A DNA stretch of 34,325 nt from assembly GCA_003242885.1 (NCBI GenBank), contig QKMZ01000011.1, positions 1 to 34,325 on the forward strand, in the 5' to 3' direction. Of the stretch, positions 8,612 to 15,816 are shown one piece after another (position 1 is the stretch's first letter; every line of letters starts with the position of its first letter). Made by a program: the position numbers and the translations under genes. Source of the stretch: Candidatus Melainabacteria bacterium. Lineage in GTDB: Bacteria > Cyanobacteriota > Vampirovibrionia > Obscuribacterales > Obscuribacteraceae. Below the pieces are notes generated by a model, which worked only from the letters and a program-made list of their open reading frames with translations, made no database searches and was not told where the DNA came from.

Positions 8612-8656
8612 AAGACAGAGGCAGGAGTGAAAGCTCTTGTCTCTGTCTTCTTTCTT
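8612..8656 (+). terminator. Intrinsic terminator after the intron-split gene
   Basis: A 16-bp stem, AAGACAGAGGCAGGAG (8612-8627) with CTCTTGTCTCTGTCTT (8634-8649), two G-U pairs, six-base loop, followed by CTTTCTTTTCTT. Its position right after the tail at 8530-8604 supports that tail as the end of a gene. Confidence 0.85.
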
Positions 8657-9097
8657 TTCTTGCCGCCATTGGCTGCCTCCGCTCAAGGCACCCTTGCCCC
8701 GGAGCCGCTCTTGCCGTGCCGCTCTACTTCTGTCCGACTGCCCTTGCTTTCCTGCCTGGCGCAAAGCCTACCGCTTGCCCCCACCGTCAACCTCACATCT
8801 GCAATTGCAAACTTCGCAGTAGTTGACGGTGGGACCCCGTCTGCGCGGTATTCAGGCAGTGCTGCAGGAGCTGGCGGGCAGCGCGACTGAGGGCTTGGCG
8901 CGCTCAGGCTGAAGGTCTTGGCTGATGGCGCGCTTCGCGCGTGGCTACCCACCCACCACCCTAGCTGCCGAGGACCGGCAGCGCCTAAAAAATCGGCGTG
9001 CGGCGGCAAAGGTAATTCCCTCTGGAAACCTAAAGCGGTTTGGGTTATTATGGTGAGAGACGACCGATCAATTGCCGGAATATAGGACTATTTCACC
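8657..9097. other. Non-coding stretch with inverted repeats
   Basis: No credible gene. The main signal is a perfect 12-bp inverted repeat, CCCACCGTCAAC (8780-8791) and GTTGACGGTGGG (8822-8833), enclosing a 30-base spacer with a palindrome TGCAATTGCA (8800-8809) and a CTGC/GCAG pair. Further right are GC-rich short repeats around 8880-8945 (CGCGC-TTC-GCGCG; two nearby copies of a CTTGG...GCGCGCT pattern) and AAACC/GGTTT arms at 9026-9041 just before the next gene. This could include a replication or transfer origin or an operator; nothing here decides which. Confidence 0.5.
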
Positions 9098-9724
9098 ATG
9101 ACAGAAGAAAAAAGGGTAGTTAAATTAGACGAAGATGAAGCATCGCTTGCGCTTCATGCGCTTCGCTTCTACATGAACGCTAAAGGACGAGAAGTAAGCG
9201 CCAACACTGAGCGGCTGGAAGCCACGCTGGATCAGTTTCTTAGCGGTACGACGTTTGTAGTGACACAAGTTGAAACTGTTGCCTCAATTCTTGGAGCTCG
9301 CGGGGGCACCAAGGGCGGTGCCTCAACTTCTGAAGCTAAAAGAGCCGCGTCCGCCGCTAACGGCGCCAAAGGCGGACGCCCACCTAAGCCAAATCTGTTT
9401 ATCAAATTCGCTAAGACGGTCTGGCAGGAGCCCGACCCGAAACTGCTCAATGAGCTGTATCAGTTGATTGGGCACAACAAGTGGCTTCCTGATGAGCGCG
9501 GTGATGAAACAACCGGCCCTTATGTCCGGGTGCACGTGCCTGAAGTAAATTCCAAACTGGAGAAGCTTTTGAGCAATTCCCTCAACGTCTTCGAATGGGA
9601 CGAGAAGGGGCTATACAGGTATTGCACCGAGCATCTGAACAATCAAGCTGAGCAGCTTCGTGTCGCAGACAGTACCGACGCCAGGTGCATTACGTGCGGT
9701 AAGCAGGCGCACTGGATCTACTAG
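9098..9724 (+). CDS. Hypothetical protein with KGG-rich linker and C-terminal CxxC
   Basis: A 208-aa protein that I do not recognise. Residues 1-70 form a charged, helical segment (KLDEDEASLALHALRFYMNAKG). Residues 73-100 are a low-complexity Gly/Ala/Lys linker ending GAKGGRPPKP, reminiscent of DNA-binding GGRPPK motifs. Residues 100-180 are a mixed alpha-beta region, and the end has CITCGKQAHW, half of a zinc-ribbon-like knuckle. No signal peptide or membrane helix. It converges with the toxin gene (17-bp gap). The AAACC/GGTTT inverted repeat about 60 bases upstream could be its operator. A DNA-associated mobile-element protein is a guess. Confidence 0.65.
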   Translation: MTEEKRVVKLDEDEASLALHALRFYMNAKGREVSANTERLEATLDQFLSGTTFVVTQVETVASILGARGGTKGGASTSEAKRAASAANGAKGGRPPKPNLFIKFAKTVWQEPDPKLLNELYQLIGHNKWLPDERGDETTGPYVRVHVPEVNSKLEKLLSNSLNVFEWDEKGLYRYCTEHLNNQAEQLRVADSTDARCITCGKQAHWIY

Positions 9725-9741
9725 CCAGCGCTCCCAAACTG

Positions 9742-10212
9742 CTATGGACCCACGGCTATGAACTCGATGAACTCCTGACAGGAGCAGATTTTTATGCCGC
9801 ACCTGTCAGCGACGGCATCGTTAAAATGTTCGCGATTTCCCGAGAGTATGACGTGCGGAGGCGGCTTCATGCCGAGCGCCGCTGTCAGTACCGGTATGTC
9901 CGCTTTATGGCGCATGACACCGATGTATTTGTCGTAAGCCGCTTTGACTGAGGCGGCATCGGGATCGGGAAGGATAATCAACCGTGTGTCGGTTTTCAAT
10001 TTCTCCCAATTGGCAATTACTGTATCCAGCTCGCCAGGCTTCTTTTGAAGTTTTGAAATGATTGCGTCTTCGGTGTCGTCGACGCAAAGCTGGCATGTGG
10101 CAAGGTCAAAGACGCCCTTAGCCACCATCTCGGCGACTACGTAAGCGGCTGAGCCAGGTATCAGCAGCGCTTCTATCATGACGTTTGAATCAGCAAATAG
10201 AACAGGTGTCAT
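9742..10212 (-). CDS. vapC: PIN-domain toxin (VapC type)
   Basis: A 156-aa PIN-domain ribonuclease-like toxin. The first conserved acid is D8 (VLFADSNVMIEAL), followed by an acidic cluster near residues 45-48 (VDDTEDAI) and D105 (HKADIPVLTAAL), with a SGNREHF segment that is the usual position of the fourth motif. VapC-type toxins cleave RNA, often tRNA or rRNA, when their antitoxin is lost. Its ATG overlaps the stop of the AbrB-type antitoxin gene by four bases (ATGA), the usual translational coupling of such pairs. The pair probably stabilises the mobile element. Confidence 0.85.
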   Translation of the reverse strand: MTPVLFADSNVMIEALLIPGSAAYVVAEMVAKGVFDLATCQLCVDDTEDAIISKLQKKPGELDTVIANWEKLKTDTRLIILPDPDAASVKAAYDKYIGVMRHKADIPVLTAALGMKPPPHVILSGNREHFNDAVADRCGIKICSCQEFIEFIAVGP

Positions 10213-10493
10213 TTGAGATCTGGATACCTGTCAGCCAGGCGGGCAGCTCTGAGCTTGTCCGCTTCCTGAATGATTTCATCGGCAGTCACACCGGCTTGCT
10301 TGATCGCTTCCTGCGCCTTGCGGGCCGTCTCCGCCAGGACCTGCGTTTCTGGGAGCAGGACTATGCAGTTGCCGACGACCATCTCGATGAACGTGTCGCC
10401 CTGCTCAAGCCCGAGGGCTTTGCGTGCGTGGCTGGAAATTGTCACCTGTCCTTTGCTCGTCATTGTGAGACTGCGGAGCTTTGTTTCTGCCAT
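10209..10493 (-). CDS. vapB: AbrB/MazE-fold antitoxin (VapB type)
   Basis: A 94-aa antitoxin with an N-terminal swapped-hairpin AbrB DNA-binding domain: MTSKGQVTISSHARKALGLEQGDTFIEMVVGNCIVLLP. The C-terminal helical part (QEAIKQAGVTADEIIQEADKLRAARLADRYPDLK) is the likely toxin-neutralising tail. The ATG is preceded by GAGGTGA. It is the first gene of the pair and probably represses the operon by binding the repeats at 10505-10542. It is divergent from the small membrane-protein gene at 10623. Confidence 0.88.
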   Translation of the reverse strand: MAETKLRSLTMTSKGQVTISSHARKALGLEQGDTFIEMVVGNCIVLLPETQVLAETARKAQEAIKQAGVTADEIIQEADKLRAARLADRYPDLK

Positions 10494-10504
10494 ACTTTCA
10501 CCTC

Positions 10505-10549
10505 GGAATTTCCTTACATTTCTAAATTCCTTACTTCCTTACAAGTATA
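10505..10549 (-). promoter_or_regulatory. Predicted vapBC promoter and operator
   Basis: On the minus strand a TATACT -10 box (10544-10549) with a partial TTTGGG -35 box about 16 bases upstream. Downstream of it are three copies of GTAAGGAA (plus-strand TTCCTTAC at 10510-10517, 10527-10534, 10535-10542) and an inverted repeat GGAATTT/AAATTCC (10505-10511, 10524-10530). Position and repetition suit antitoxin autoregulation. Confidence 0.55.
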
Positions 10550-10622
10550 CCATAAGTCACCATCCCCCAAATGTCGTAAATGACAACTGGCGACAAAGGC
10601 GAATGCCCGCGACAATAGATTC

Positions 10623-10889
10623 ATGGACATTATCTGGTCGCTAGGTCTGATCGTTGTTTTGCTGCTTGCCCTGAACCACATGGCCGGCGGTAGAGCCTCC
10701 AATGTCTTGCGTCCGGTCAGCAATATAGTCAGTGGTCTTCTGTCCTTTGTTGTTCGGCTATGCCTTCGGGGAGTCGGAGCGCTCGTGCGCCTATTCGGCG
10801 GCACTCTCAAATTACCGGGCGCAGGAGCACCGAAGATAAGGGACGACAAACAGCCGCCAGGGCGAACGCCGCCTCGATGGGATGAGTGA
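10623..10889 (+). CDS. Small membrane protein
   Basis: 88 aa, not recognised. Residues 4-20 (IWSLGLIVVLLLALNHM) form a membrane helix; residues 36-60 (NIVSGLLSFVVRLCLRGVGALVRLFGG) form a second, amphipathic or membrane helix; the tail is basic and Pro-rich (KIRDDKQPPGRTPPRWDE). It is divergent from vapBC and lies before the possible transfer origin and mobilization operon, so a role in transfer or surface exclusion is possible but unproven. No clear ribosome-binding site precedes the ATG, which lowers confidence. Confidence 0.5.
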   Translation: MDIIWSLGLIVVLLLALNHMAGGRASNVLRPVSNIVSGLLSFVVRLCLRGVGALVRLFGGTLKLPGAGAPKIRDDKQPPGRTPPRWDE

Positions 10890-11145
10890 CCGAATGCAGC
10901 GCGCGGAAGAGGCACTGACGCGCAACCTTGAGCCACGGAGCGACTGAGAAGGAGCGGAGCCGCACCGACGGTCCGACCGAAGGGAGGTTTTACCGTTCGG
11001 TAAGGCAAGATACAAAGCGCAGGCACGCGCTTGTGAAAAGCGCTCCTGCGCTGGATTTAAACGGCGGCACGGCTTTGGGGTATACCCTATAGCTGGCGGC
11101 TCGATGATTCTATTATAGTATTAATGTACCTAGAGGCAGCGGCAC
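10890..11145. other. Candidate origin of transfer / regulatory region before the mobilization operon
   Basis: Non-coding and rich in inverted repeats: TTACCG-TT-CGGTAA (10990-11003) nested with ACCGAA/TTCGGT, a series of AAGCGC/GCGCTT segments (about 11015-11052), and the perfect palindrome GGGTATACCC (11078-11087). An A/T-rich segment with TATTATAGTAT (about 11110-11122) could hold the promoter of the mobilization operon. Relaxase genes commonly lie beside their oriT, so this is where one would expect it. I recognise no known nic sequence, so the call rests on position and repeats. Confidence 0.4.
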
Positions 11146-11595
11146 ATGACAGGAGAGCCCAAAAAACGCACCTACACGCCAAAGGTTGAAACGCGACTTG
11201 CCAGAGCCGACATTAATCGCCTGGACGAGGCCGCCAGGCAGGCCGGAACGACCCGATCCGATTTCATTCGGCAAGGTTTGCTCTGGTATCTCGACAATCT
11301 CGAAACTCTGAAGGAGGGCGACCGCGAAAACAAAACCGCCCAGGCGATCCGGTACGCGAGCGACCAGATCGTCAAAGCCATCCTAAGTGCGACCGACCGA
11401 ATTTGCGGCATGCTTGCTCGTCAGGGAGCTGAAGTCGGAACTCTGTACGAGCTGACATGGAGAGCCTGTGGCACGCCGGGTGCCAAAGAAGAATTTACGG
11501 CGGCAGCCAATACCGCGAAGCAGCGGCAACGGACCAGGCTGGATGCCGATGAGAAGGCGATAGCCGAGCGGACCAAGAAGGTTGTCACCTCATGA
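11146..11595 (+). CDS. MobC-like relaxosome accessory protein
   Basis: A 149-aa protein with an N-terminal ribbon-helix-helix fold (residues 13-50, VETRLARADINRLDEAARQAGTTRSDFIRQGLLWYL) and a helical C-terminal part. Proteins of this layout directly upstream of relaxase genes (MobC/TraM/NikA-like) bind oriT and help the relaxase reach the nick site, and often repress their own operon. Its TGA overlaps the relaxase ATG by four bases (ATGA), so the two are translationally coupled. The palindromes upstream are plausible binding sites. Family and context support the call; specific homology is inferred. Confidence 0.75.
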   Translation: MTGEPKKRTYTPKVETRLARADINRLDEAARQAGTTRSDFIRQGLLWYLDNLETLKEGDRENKTAQAIRYASDQIVKAILSATDRICGMLARQGAEVGTLYELTWRACGTPGAKEEFTAAANTAKQRQRTRLDADEKAIAERTKKVVTS

Positions 11596-13190
11596 TTGTC
11601 GTGAAACACCAGTATTTTTCCCGGCGCGACCGGCAGAGCCGGACGGCTGGAAAGTCGCCGAAAGTTGCGGCGGTAGGCCGCGCGCTGGCTCACGTTAAGT
11701 ACATCCAGCACCGCCCAGGCGAGGACCGTGGCGACGGCGGGCGCGAGCTATTCAATGACCGCGAGGACCAGATTGACGGCAAAAAAGTTCGCCGGATGGT
11801 CCGGGAGCAGGAAGACAATAAGGTTGTGGCTCATAAGCTGACTCTGGCGCCCGAGATAAACCCGGAGGACAAGAAGGCTTTCACGCGCGAGATCATGGAT
11901 CGTCTGGGTTCTGAGAAAGGGTTAGACCTGGAGTGGGTGGGGACCGCGCACAACAACACCAGCCACCATCACATCCATGTCGTTGTGATGGGCAAGGACA
12001 AGAACGGCAAGGATGTTCGTTTCGACAAGAAAGACTACGACAGGATTAAGGAGTACGGCGACCGTTATCTTGAGAGACATCATCCCTATGAGCTAGAGCG
12101 GTCGCGGCAAGAGCGTGAACGGAAAGAGCGGGAAAGAATTGCTGCGCGTGAAAAGGAACGCGAAGCGGCGCGCGCGGAGCGCATCCGCGAAGGTCTTGAA
12201 CTGCCATGGTTGCACAAGAAGATTATCCGCGAACAGCTAGAACCTTACCAGGAGTGGAAAGCGGCGCAGGAAGAGAAAGAGCGCAACGCCGGCGACGGCA
12301 AAGCCAAAGGGCTGGAAAACGAGCCTGAAAAGCCATACTTTCAGGACACGATAGAAGCGGCTGGGAAAGACTGGAGCCGCGAAAACAGTCTTGAAGAGCT
12401 TCGTGAGCTGAATCAATACCTCTGGGACAATGCTGATGAGCGCATTGAACTCAAGGAATACAAGAAATTGGTCCGCTGGATCAAAGACAAGGAGCGGATT
12501 AGAGAGCGTGGTGACAAAGAAAGTCCCGCTCCGGAAGTGAAGAAGGACGAGAGTCAAGGCGCAAAAGAACCAGCGAAAGACAAGGATAGCTTCGATTGGA
12601 AAGGCGAGAAGTACAACAAGAGCGACTCTTATGAACGGCTGACTGCCCTTGCTAAAGAATTGCGTGAAAATAAGCAAGAGCGCTTGCCTATCGAGAACTA
12701 CCAGCAGTTAAGGGGCTGGATAGAAAACGCAGACCGGGCGAGGTTTTCCGGTTCACTAGAAAAGAGTCTGACTGAAGCAAAACAACGTTTCGATAATGAC
12801 CAAAAGGCAAACAACTCGCCAGCCGCTTCGCGCTGGGTAGACCCGCTGCAACAGCAGGTCATGGCTAATCCCGTCATCGGTGTATTTATGACCGGTGCCA
12901 ATATTGCAAACACTATCGTAAGCTGGATTGATCTGCGAGACAATCGAGACAGGCTGAAAGAAGCAGGCGATGCTCTGGAATCCGCAAAACTCGATAAGCA
13001 GGACGACTACCTGAAACACGACAAGCCCGAACAGCGGGAAGCCGACGAGCAGGTGATCAACAAGCTGGATAAGGCAATCGACGAAAACAAAGACGCAAAG
13101 AAAAAGCGCGAGGAAGAGAAGAAGCGCAAAGAGGAAGAGCGCAAGAGAGAGCATGACCCGTTCCGGTTCGATCCGTGGGGGCAATACTGA
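11592..13190 (+). CDS. Mobilization relaxase (VirD2/MobA-like)
   Basis: A 532-aa relaxase expected to nick oriT and lead the single strand into the recipient. The metal-binding histidine motif is AHNNTSHHHIHVVVMG (H120, H127, H129); Y37 in AHVKYIQHRPGED is a candidate nucleophile. After the roughly 170-residue nuclease domain comes a long highly charged helical region (RSRQERERKERERIAAREKERE). Two similar modules follow: residues about 261-305 (SLEELRELNQYLWDNADERI...) and 335-377 (SYERLTALAKELRENKQERL...). A hydrophobic stretch (VIGVFMTGANIANTIVSWI) precedes a Lys/Glu-rich tail. It overlaps the genes on both sides, and its TGA shares one base with the ATG of the coupling protein. Confidence 0.9.
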   Translation: MIVVKHQYFSRRDRQSRTAGKSPKVAAVGRALAHVKYIQHRPGEDRGDGGRELFNDREDQIDGKKVRRMVREQEDNKVVAHKLTLAPEINPEDKKAFTREIMDRLGSEKGLDLEWVGTAHNNTSHHHIHVVVMGKDKNGKDVRFDKKDYDRIKEYGDRYLERHHPYELERSRQERERKERERIAAREKEREAARAERIREGLELPWLHKKIIREQLEPYQEWKAAQEEKERNAGDGKAKGLENEPEKPYFQDTIEAAGKDWSRENSLEELRELNQYLWDNADERIELKEYKKLVRWIKDKERIRERGDKESPAPEVKKDESQGAKEPAKDKDSFDWKGEKYNKSDSYERLTALAKELRENKQERLPIENYQQLRGWIENADRARFSGSLEKSLTEAKQRFDNDQKANNSPAASRWVDPLQQQVMANPVIGVFMTGANIANTIVSWIDLRDNRDRLKEAGDALESAKLDKQDDYLKHDKPEQREADEQVINKLDKAIDENKDAKKKREEEKKRKEEERKREHDPFRFDPWGQY

Positions 13191-15151
13191 TGCCAATTCA
13201 AGTACAGGATTCAGGTATTGTTGAAACGACCTACAAGGAGTTTCCAGTCCTTGCCGTGAATGTCCTGGAGCGTCTGGGTTATCACATATCACGCGCAAGC
13301 AAGCAGCTCGATCAAATACTCGCTAACGAACGGGTTGAAGAGCAAGTGGGACGCGACTGGTGGCGCCATGAATATCGCGTGGTGTTGCGCTGGCGCAAAA
13401 CTACCGACGGTAAAGGCGTTCTGGTCACAGTAGAGATGTCCGAGCACAAAGGCGGCGGCTCACTGAGTGACTGCCAGAAGCGCTGTGACAAGCTCCTGGT
13501 GGAGCTACAGCGAGACGCCGAACGCGCGCGCGAAACCAGCCGCGACAAAGAACCAAATACTTCTTATGGCGCTGCGCGCTGGGGCAGAGAAGACGAGCTT
13601 ATCGCGTCCGGATACATCCAAAAGAAGGCAGACCCGAAGCGATTGATCATCGGCAAAGCTGCATCCGGCGGATACCTTCAGGTTCCCGAAATGCTGACAT
13701 ATTCACACGCCCTGGTCTGTGGAAGAACCGGTGTCGGCAAGTCACGCGGCTTCTTTATTCCGCAGCTCATTGAGCGCATTGGCACGAATATGATCGTCAC
13801 TGAAGCGACGCCTGGATACGAAGCTGGTGAGCTTTATTCGCTCACTTCAGGCTGGCGAAAACTGGCTGGGCACCAGATTTACTGCTTCAATCCGTCTGAC
13901 ATGAGTTCACATCGAATCAACCCGATCGATCGAATACGCTACGCGCCTGAAGAGATGAAAGCCTCCAGGGCTGAGAGTCTGTCCGACCTCATTATTATGA
14001 ACGGTCAGGCCGACCAGCAGCGCGGTGAAAGCAAAACCTGGAACGACTCTGAGAAGCTTCTTCTGACGCCTTTGCTGTTGCACGCGGCGGCATCAGAGCC
14101 GGAGCATGGACATTTCGGGGCTCTGCGCTGGTTGCTTTTGCAAGGACCAGATCGACTGCGAAAAATTCTCTATCGCAGTCCATCAGAAGTTGCGCAAATG
14201 GAATTCGAAGGCTGGATGCGCCTTTCTGGCGAAACGAATTTTAAGTACGGTGTCTTTTCTGGATTGATCACGAAGCTCAATCCGTGGATGACCGACCAGA
14301 TGGTGACGCTCACGGAAAAGACCGACATCGACCTGGAAGCGCTCAAGCACCAGCTCTTCACGTTTTATCTGGCGGTTCCAAGCCGTTCACGCGACAGCAA
14401 GTTGATTGGATCTTTGATGGTCAATTTCTTGTTGGATCACATTCTGGAAATTCGCGAAAACATGAAATACCCAATAGCCATGCTGCTCGACGAGTTTACC
14501 AACTTCGGAAAAATATCGGGAATTGAAGACACTCTATCGATTATTCGCAAAAACAAAATCGGATTGGTGCTCGGGTTTCAGAACTACTACCAGCTCGAAA
14601 AGGTCTACAACCGCAAAGAAGCGCAGATCATCCTCGACCAACCAGCAACGCAGGTTTACTTCAAGCAGAAGAATTATCGAGAAGCAAAGGAGTTGAGCGA
14701 TGCTCTGGGTCGCACAACGATTGAAGAGCCGACCGTGACGGACAGCGGCAGGGTGCAGGAGTTCGTCCAGGGGCGGGCACTAGCCACGCCTGAAGAACTC
14801 ATCAATCTGAAGGACCAGGTGATAGTTTTTACGCCCGATACCTGGCCGCTAAAGTTGCCGCTTACTTCGCCTACGGCTTACAACCAGGCGCTTGAGTATC
14901 CACCGCCTGAGCGGGATAAGCATCAAGTGAGCGACTTCGTTAAATCGCGCGGCCGTACAGCCCGCGACCAGGAGGAACGTCGAGAAGAGCAGCCGAAAAA
15001 ACGTCCACCTAATGACCGCAGGGGTGGAAGTAGAGGTGATCGTCAGCGGGACAAGCCAAAACCGGACAAAATAGAGAAGAAGGACCAGGAGGTCAAAAGG
15101 AAGCCCGCTGTAGATGACCCGCCCGATTTAGGTGATGTATGGGAGCTGTAG
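13190..15151 (+). CDS. Type IV coupling protein-like ATPase without membrane helices
   Basis: A 653-aa VirD4/TraD-family ATPase that would deliver the relaxase-DNA complex to a transfer channel. Walker A is GRTGVGKS (residues 178-185) and Walker B is IAMLLDEF (D434, E435), followed by the family's NFGKI and GLVLGFQNYYQLEKVYN segments. The ATG at 13190 is chosen because it overlaps the relaxase stop (TGATG). Unlike classical VirD4 it has no N-terminal membrane helices. Instead residues 1-130 form a soluble alpha-beta domain (VVLRWRKTTDGKGVLVTVEM). The last 80 residues are a Lys/Arg-rich disordered tail. Membrane recruitment may come from the next gene. Confidence 0.88.
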   Translation: MPIQVQDSGIVETTYKEFPVLAVNVLERLGYHISRASKQLDQILANERVEEQVGRDWWRHEYRVVLRWRKTTDGKGVLVTVEMSEHKGGGSLSDCQKRCDKLLVELQRDAERARETSRDKEPNTSYGAARWGREDELIASGYIQKKADPKRLIIGKAASGGYLQVPEMLTYSHALVCGRTGVGKSRGFFIPQLIERIGTNMIVTEATPGYEAGELYSLTSGWRKLAGHQIYCFNPSDMSSHRINPIDRIRYAPEEMKASRAESLSDLIIMNGQADQQRGESKTWNDSEKLLLTPLLLHAAASEPEHGHFGALRWLLLQGPDRLRKILYRSPSEVAQMEFEGWMRLSGETNFKYGVFSGLITKLNPWMTDQMVTLTEKTDIDLEALKHQLFTFYLAVPSRSRDSKLIGSLMVNFLLDHILEIRENMKYPIAMLLDEFTNFGKISGIEDTLSIIRKNKIGLVLGFQNYYQLEKVYNRKEAQIILDQPATQVYFKQKNYREAKELSDALGRTTIEEPTVTDSGRVQEFVQGRALATPEELINLKDQVIVFTPDTWPLKLPLTSPTAYNQALEYPPPERDKHQVSDFVKSRGRTARDQEERREEQPKKRPPNDRRGGSRGDRQRDKPKPDKIEKKDQEVKRKPAVDDPPDLGDVWEL

Positions 15152-15816
15152 GAATTGGACTAGGTATCTTCGTATTCCTGCTGGTGAGCGCATTCACGAG
15201 CGAATACATAACAAAGCCTGATAACACGGCAGGATGCTTGCCGGGTCTAATTGCCGCGATCTGGGTTGCATGGCCATGTTTCCATCACGCCGGGGTGTCA
15301 CGGTACAACTTCTTGCATCCGGTGCCGCGCGAATTCAAAATGCCGATAAAGCAAGCATTTGCGAAGATCCGGGACATCATCTCTGATGTTTCTTACAATT
15401 TTGGCGACAAGTGGAGCGTCTCGACGGCGGACGTAAATAAGCGATACATCAAAGCTTCGCTTCGTTTTTCTGACGAAGAAACGCACATTGAAGGAACATC
15501 GCTGCAAAACATTCACACCCGAACAGAGCGCAAACAACGCCTTCTTGAGATGGAAGTGCAATTCAAAGACAACGGCAACGACACCACGACGATTCAATTC
15601 GACTTTCAGCCGAGGGTAGAAGGAGCCCAGTTTTACGCCTGCGATCACATCATCAGTGGATTGATGAATCGAGTTGAAACAGCGCTAGGACCAGGCGCCG
15701 ATAGAGGGCAAGCTGCTGATACTAAGTTGTCTGCACCGCCCTGGTGGTTGATTGGACTTGGCGCACTAGGTGTTCTGAACCTCGGCTCCAGCATCATGAC
15801 GGCGGTGTTCAAATGA
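15139..15816 (+). CDS. Membrane protein of the mobilization operon
   Basis: 225 aa, not recognised. N-terminal helices at residues 4-19 (VGIGLGIFVFLLVSAF) and 33-48, a soluble domain of about 120 residues, and a C-terminal helix at 202-221 (WLIGLGALGVLNLGSSIMTA). The soluble domain ends in strand-strand-helix (LEMEVQFKDNGNDTTTIQFDFQP...HIISGLMNRVET), similar in pattern to the N-terminal domain of the preceding ATPase. It overlaps the ATPase gene by 13 bases and the J-protein gene by four, so it is surely co-expressed. It could be the membrane anchor that the ATPase lacks; that is inference. Confidence 0.7.
   Translation: MGAVGIGLGIFVFLLVSAFTSEYITKPDNTAGCLPGLIAAIWVAWPCFHHAGVSRYNFLHPVPREFKMPIKQAFAKIRDIISDVSYNFGDKWSVSTADVNKRYIKASLRFSDEETHIEGTSLQNIHTRTERKQRLLEMEVQFKDNGNDTTTIQFDFQPRVEGAQFYACDHIISGLMNRVETALGPGADRGQAADTKLSAPPWWLIGLGALGVLNLGSSIMTAVFK

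Noticed and set aside
8570..8890. Open frame of 106 codons after the intron
   Set aside because: It runs through the terminator at 8612-8656 and the 12-bp inverted repeat; no ribosome-binding site and a composition unlike the real genes.
12237..12677. Hydrophobic 146-codon frame antisense to the relaxase
   Set aside because: It is the complement of a Lys/Glu-rich coding region, which always gives Phe/Leu-rich antisense frames.
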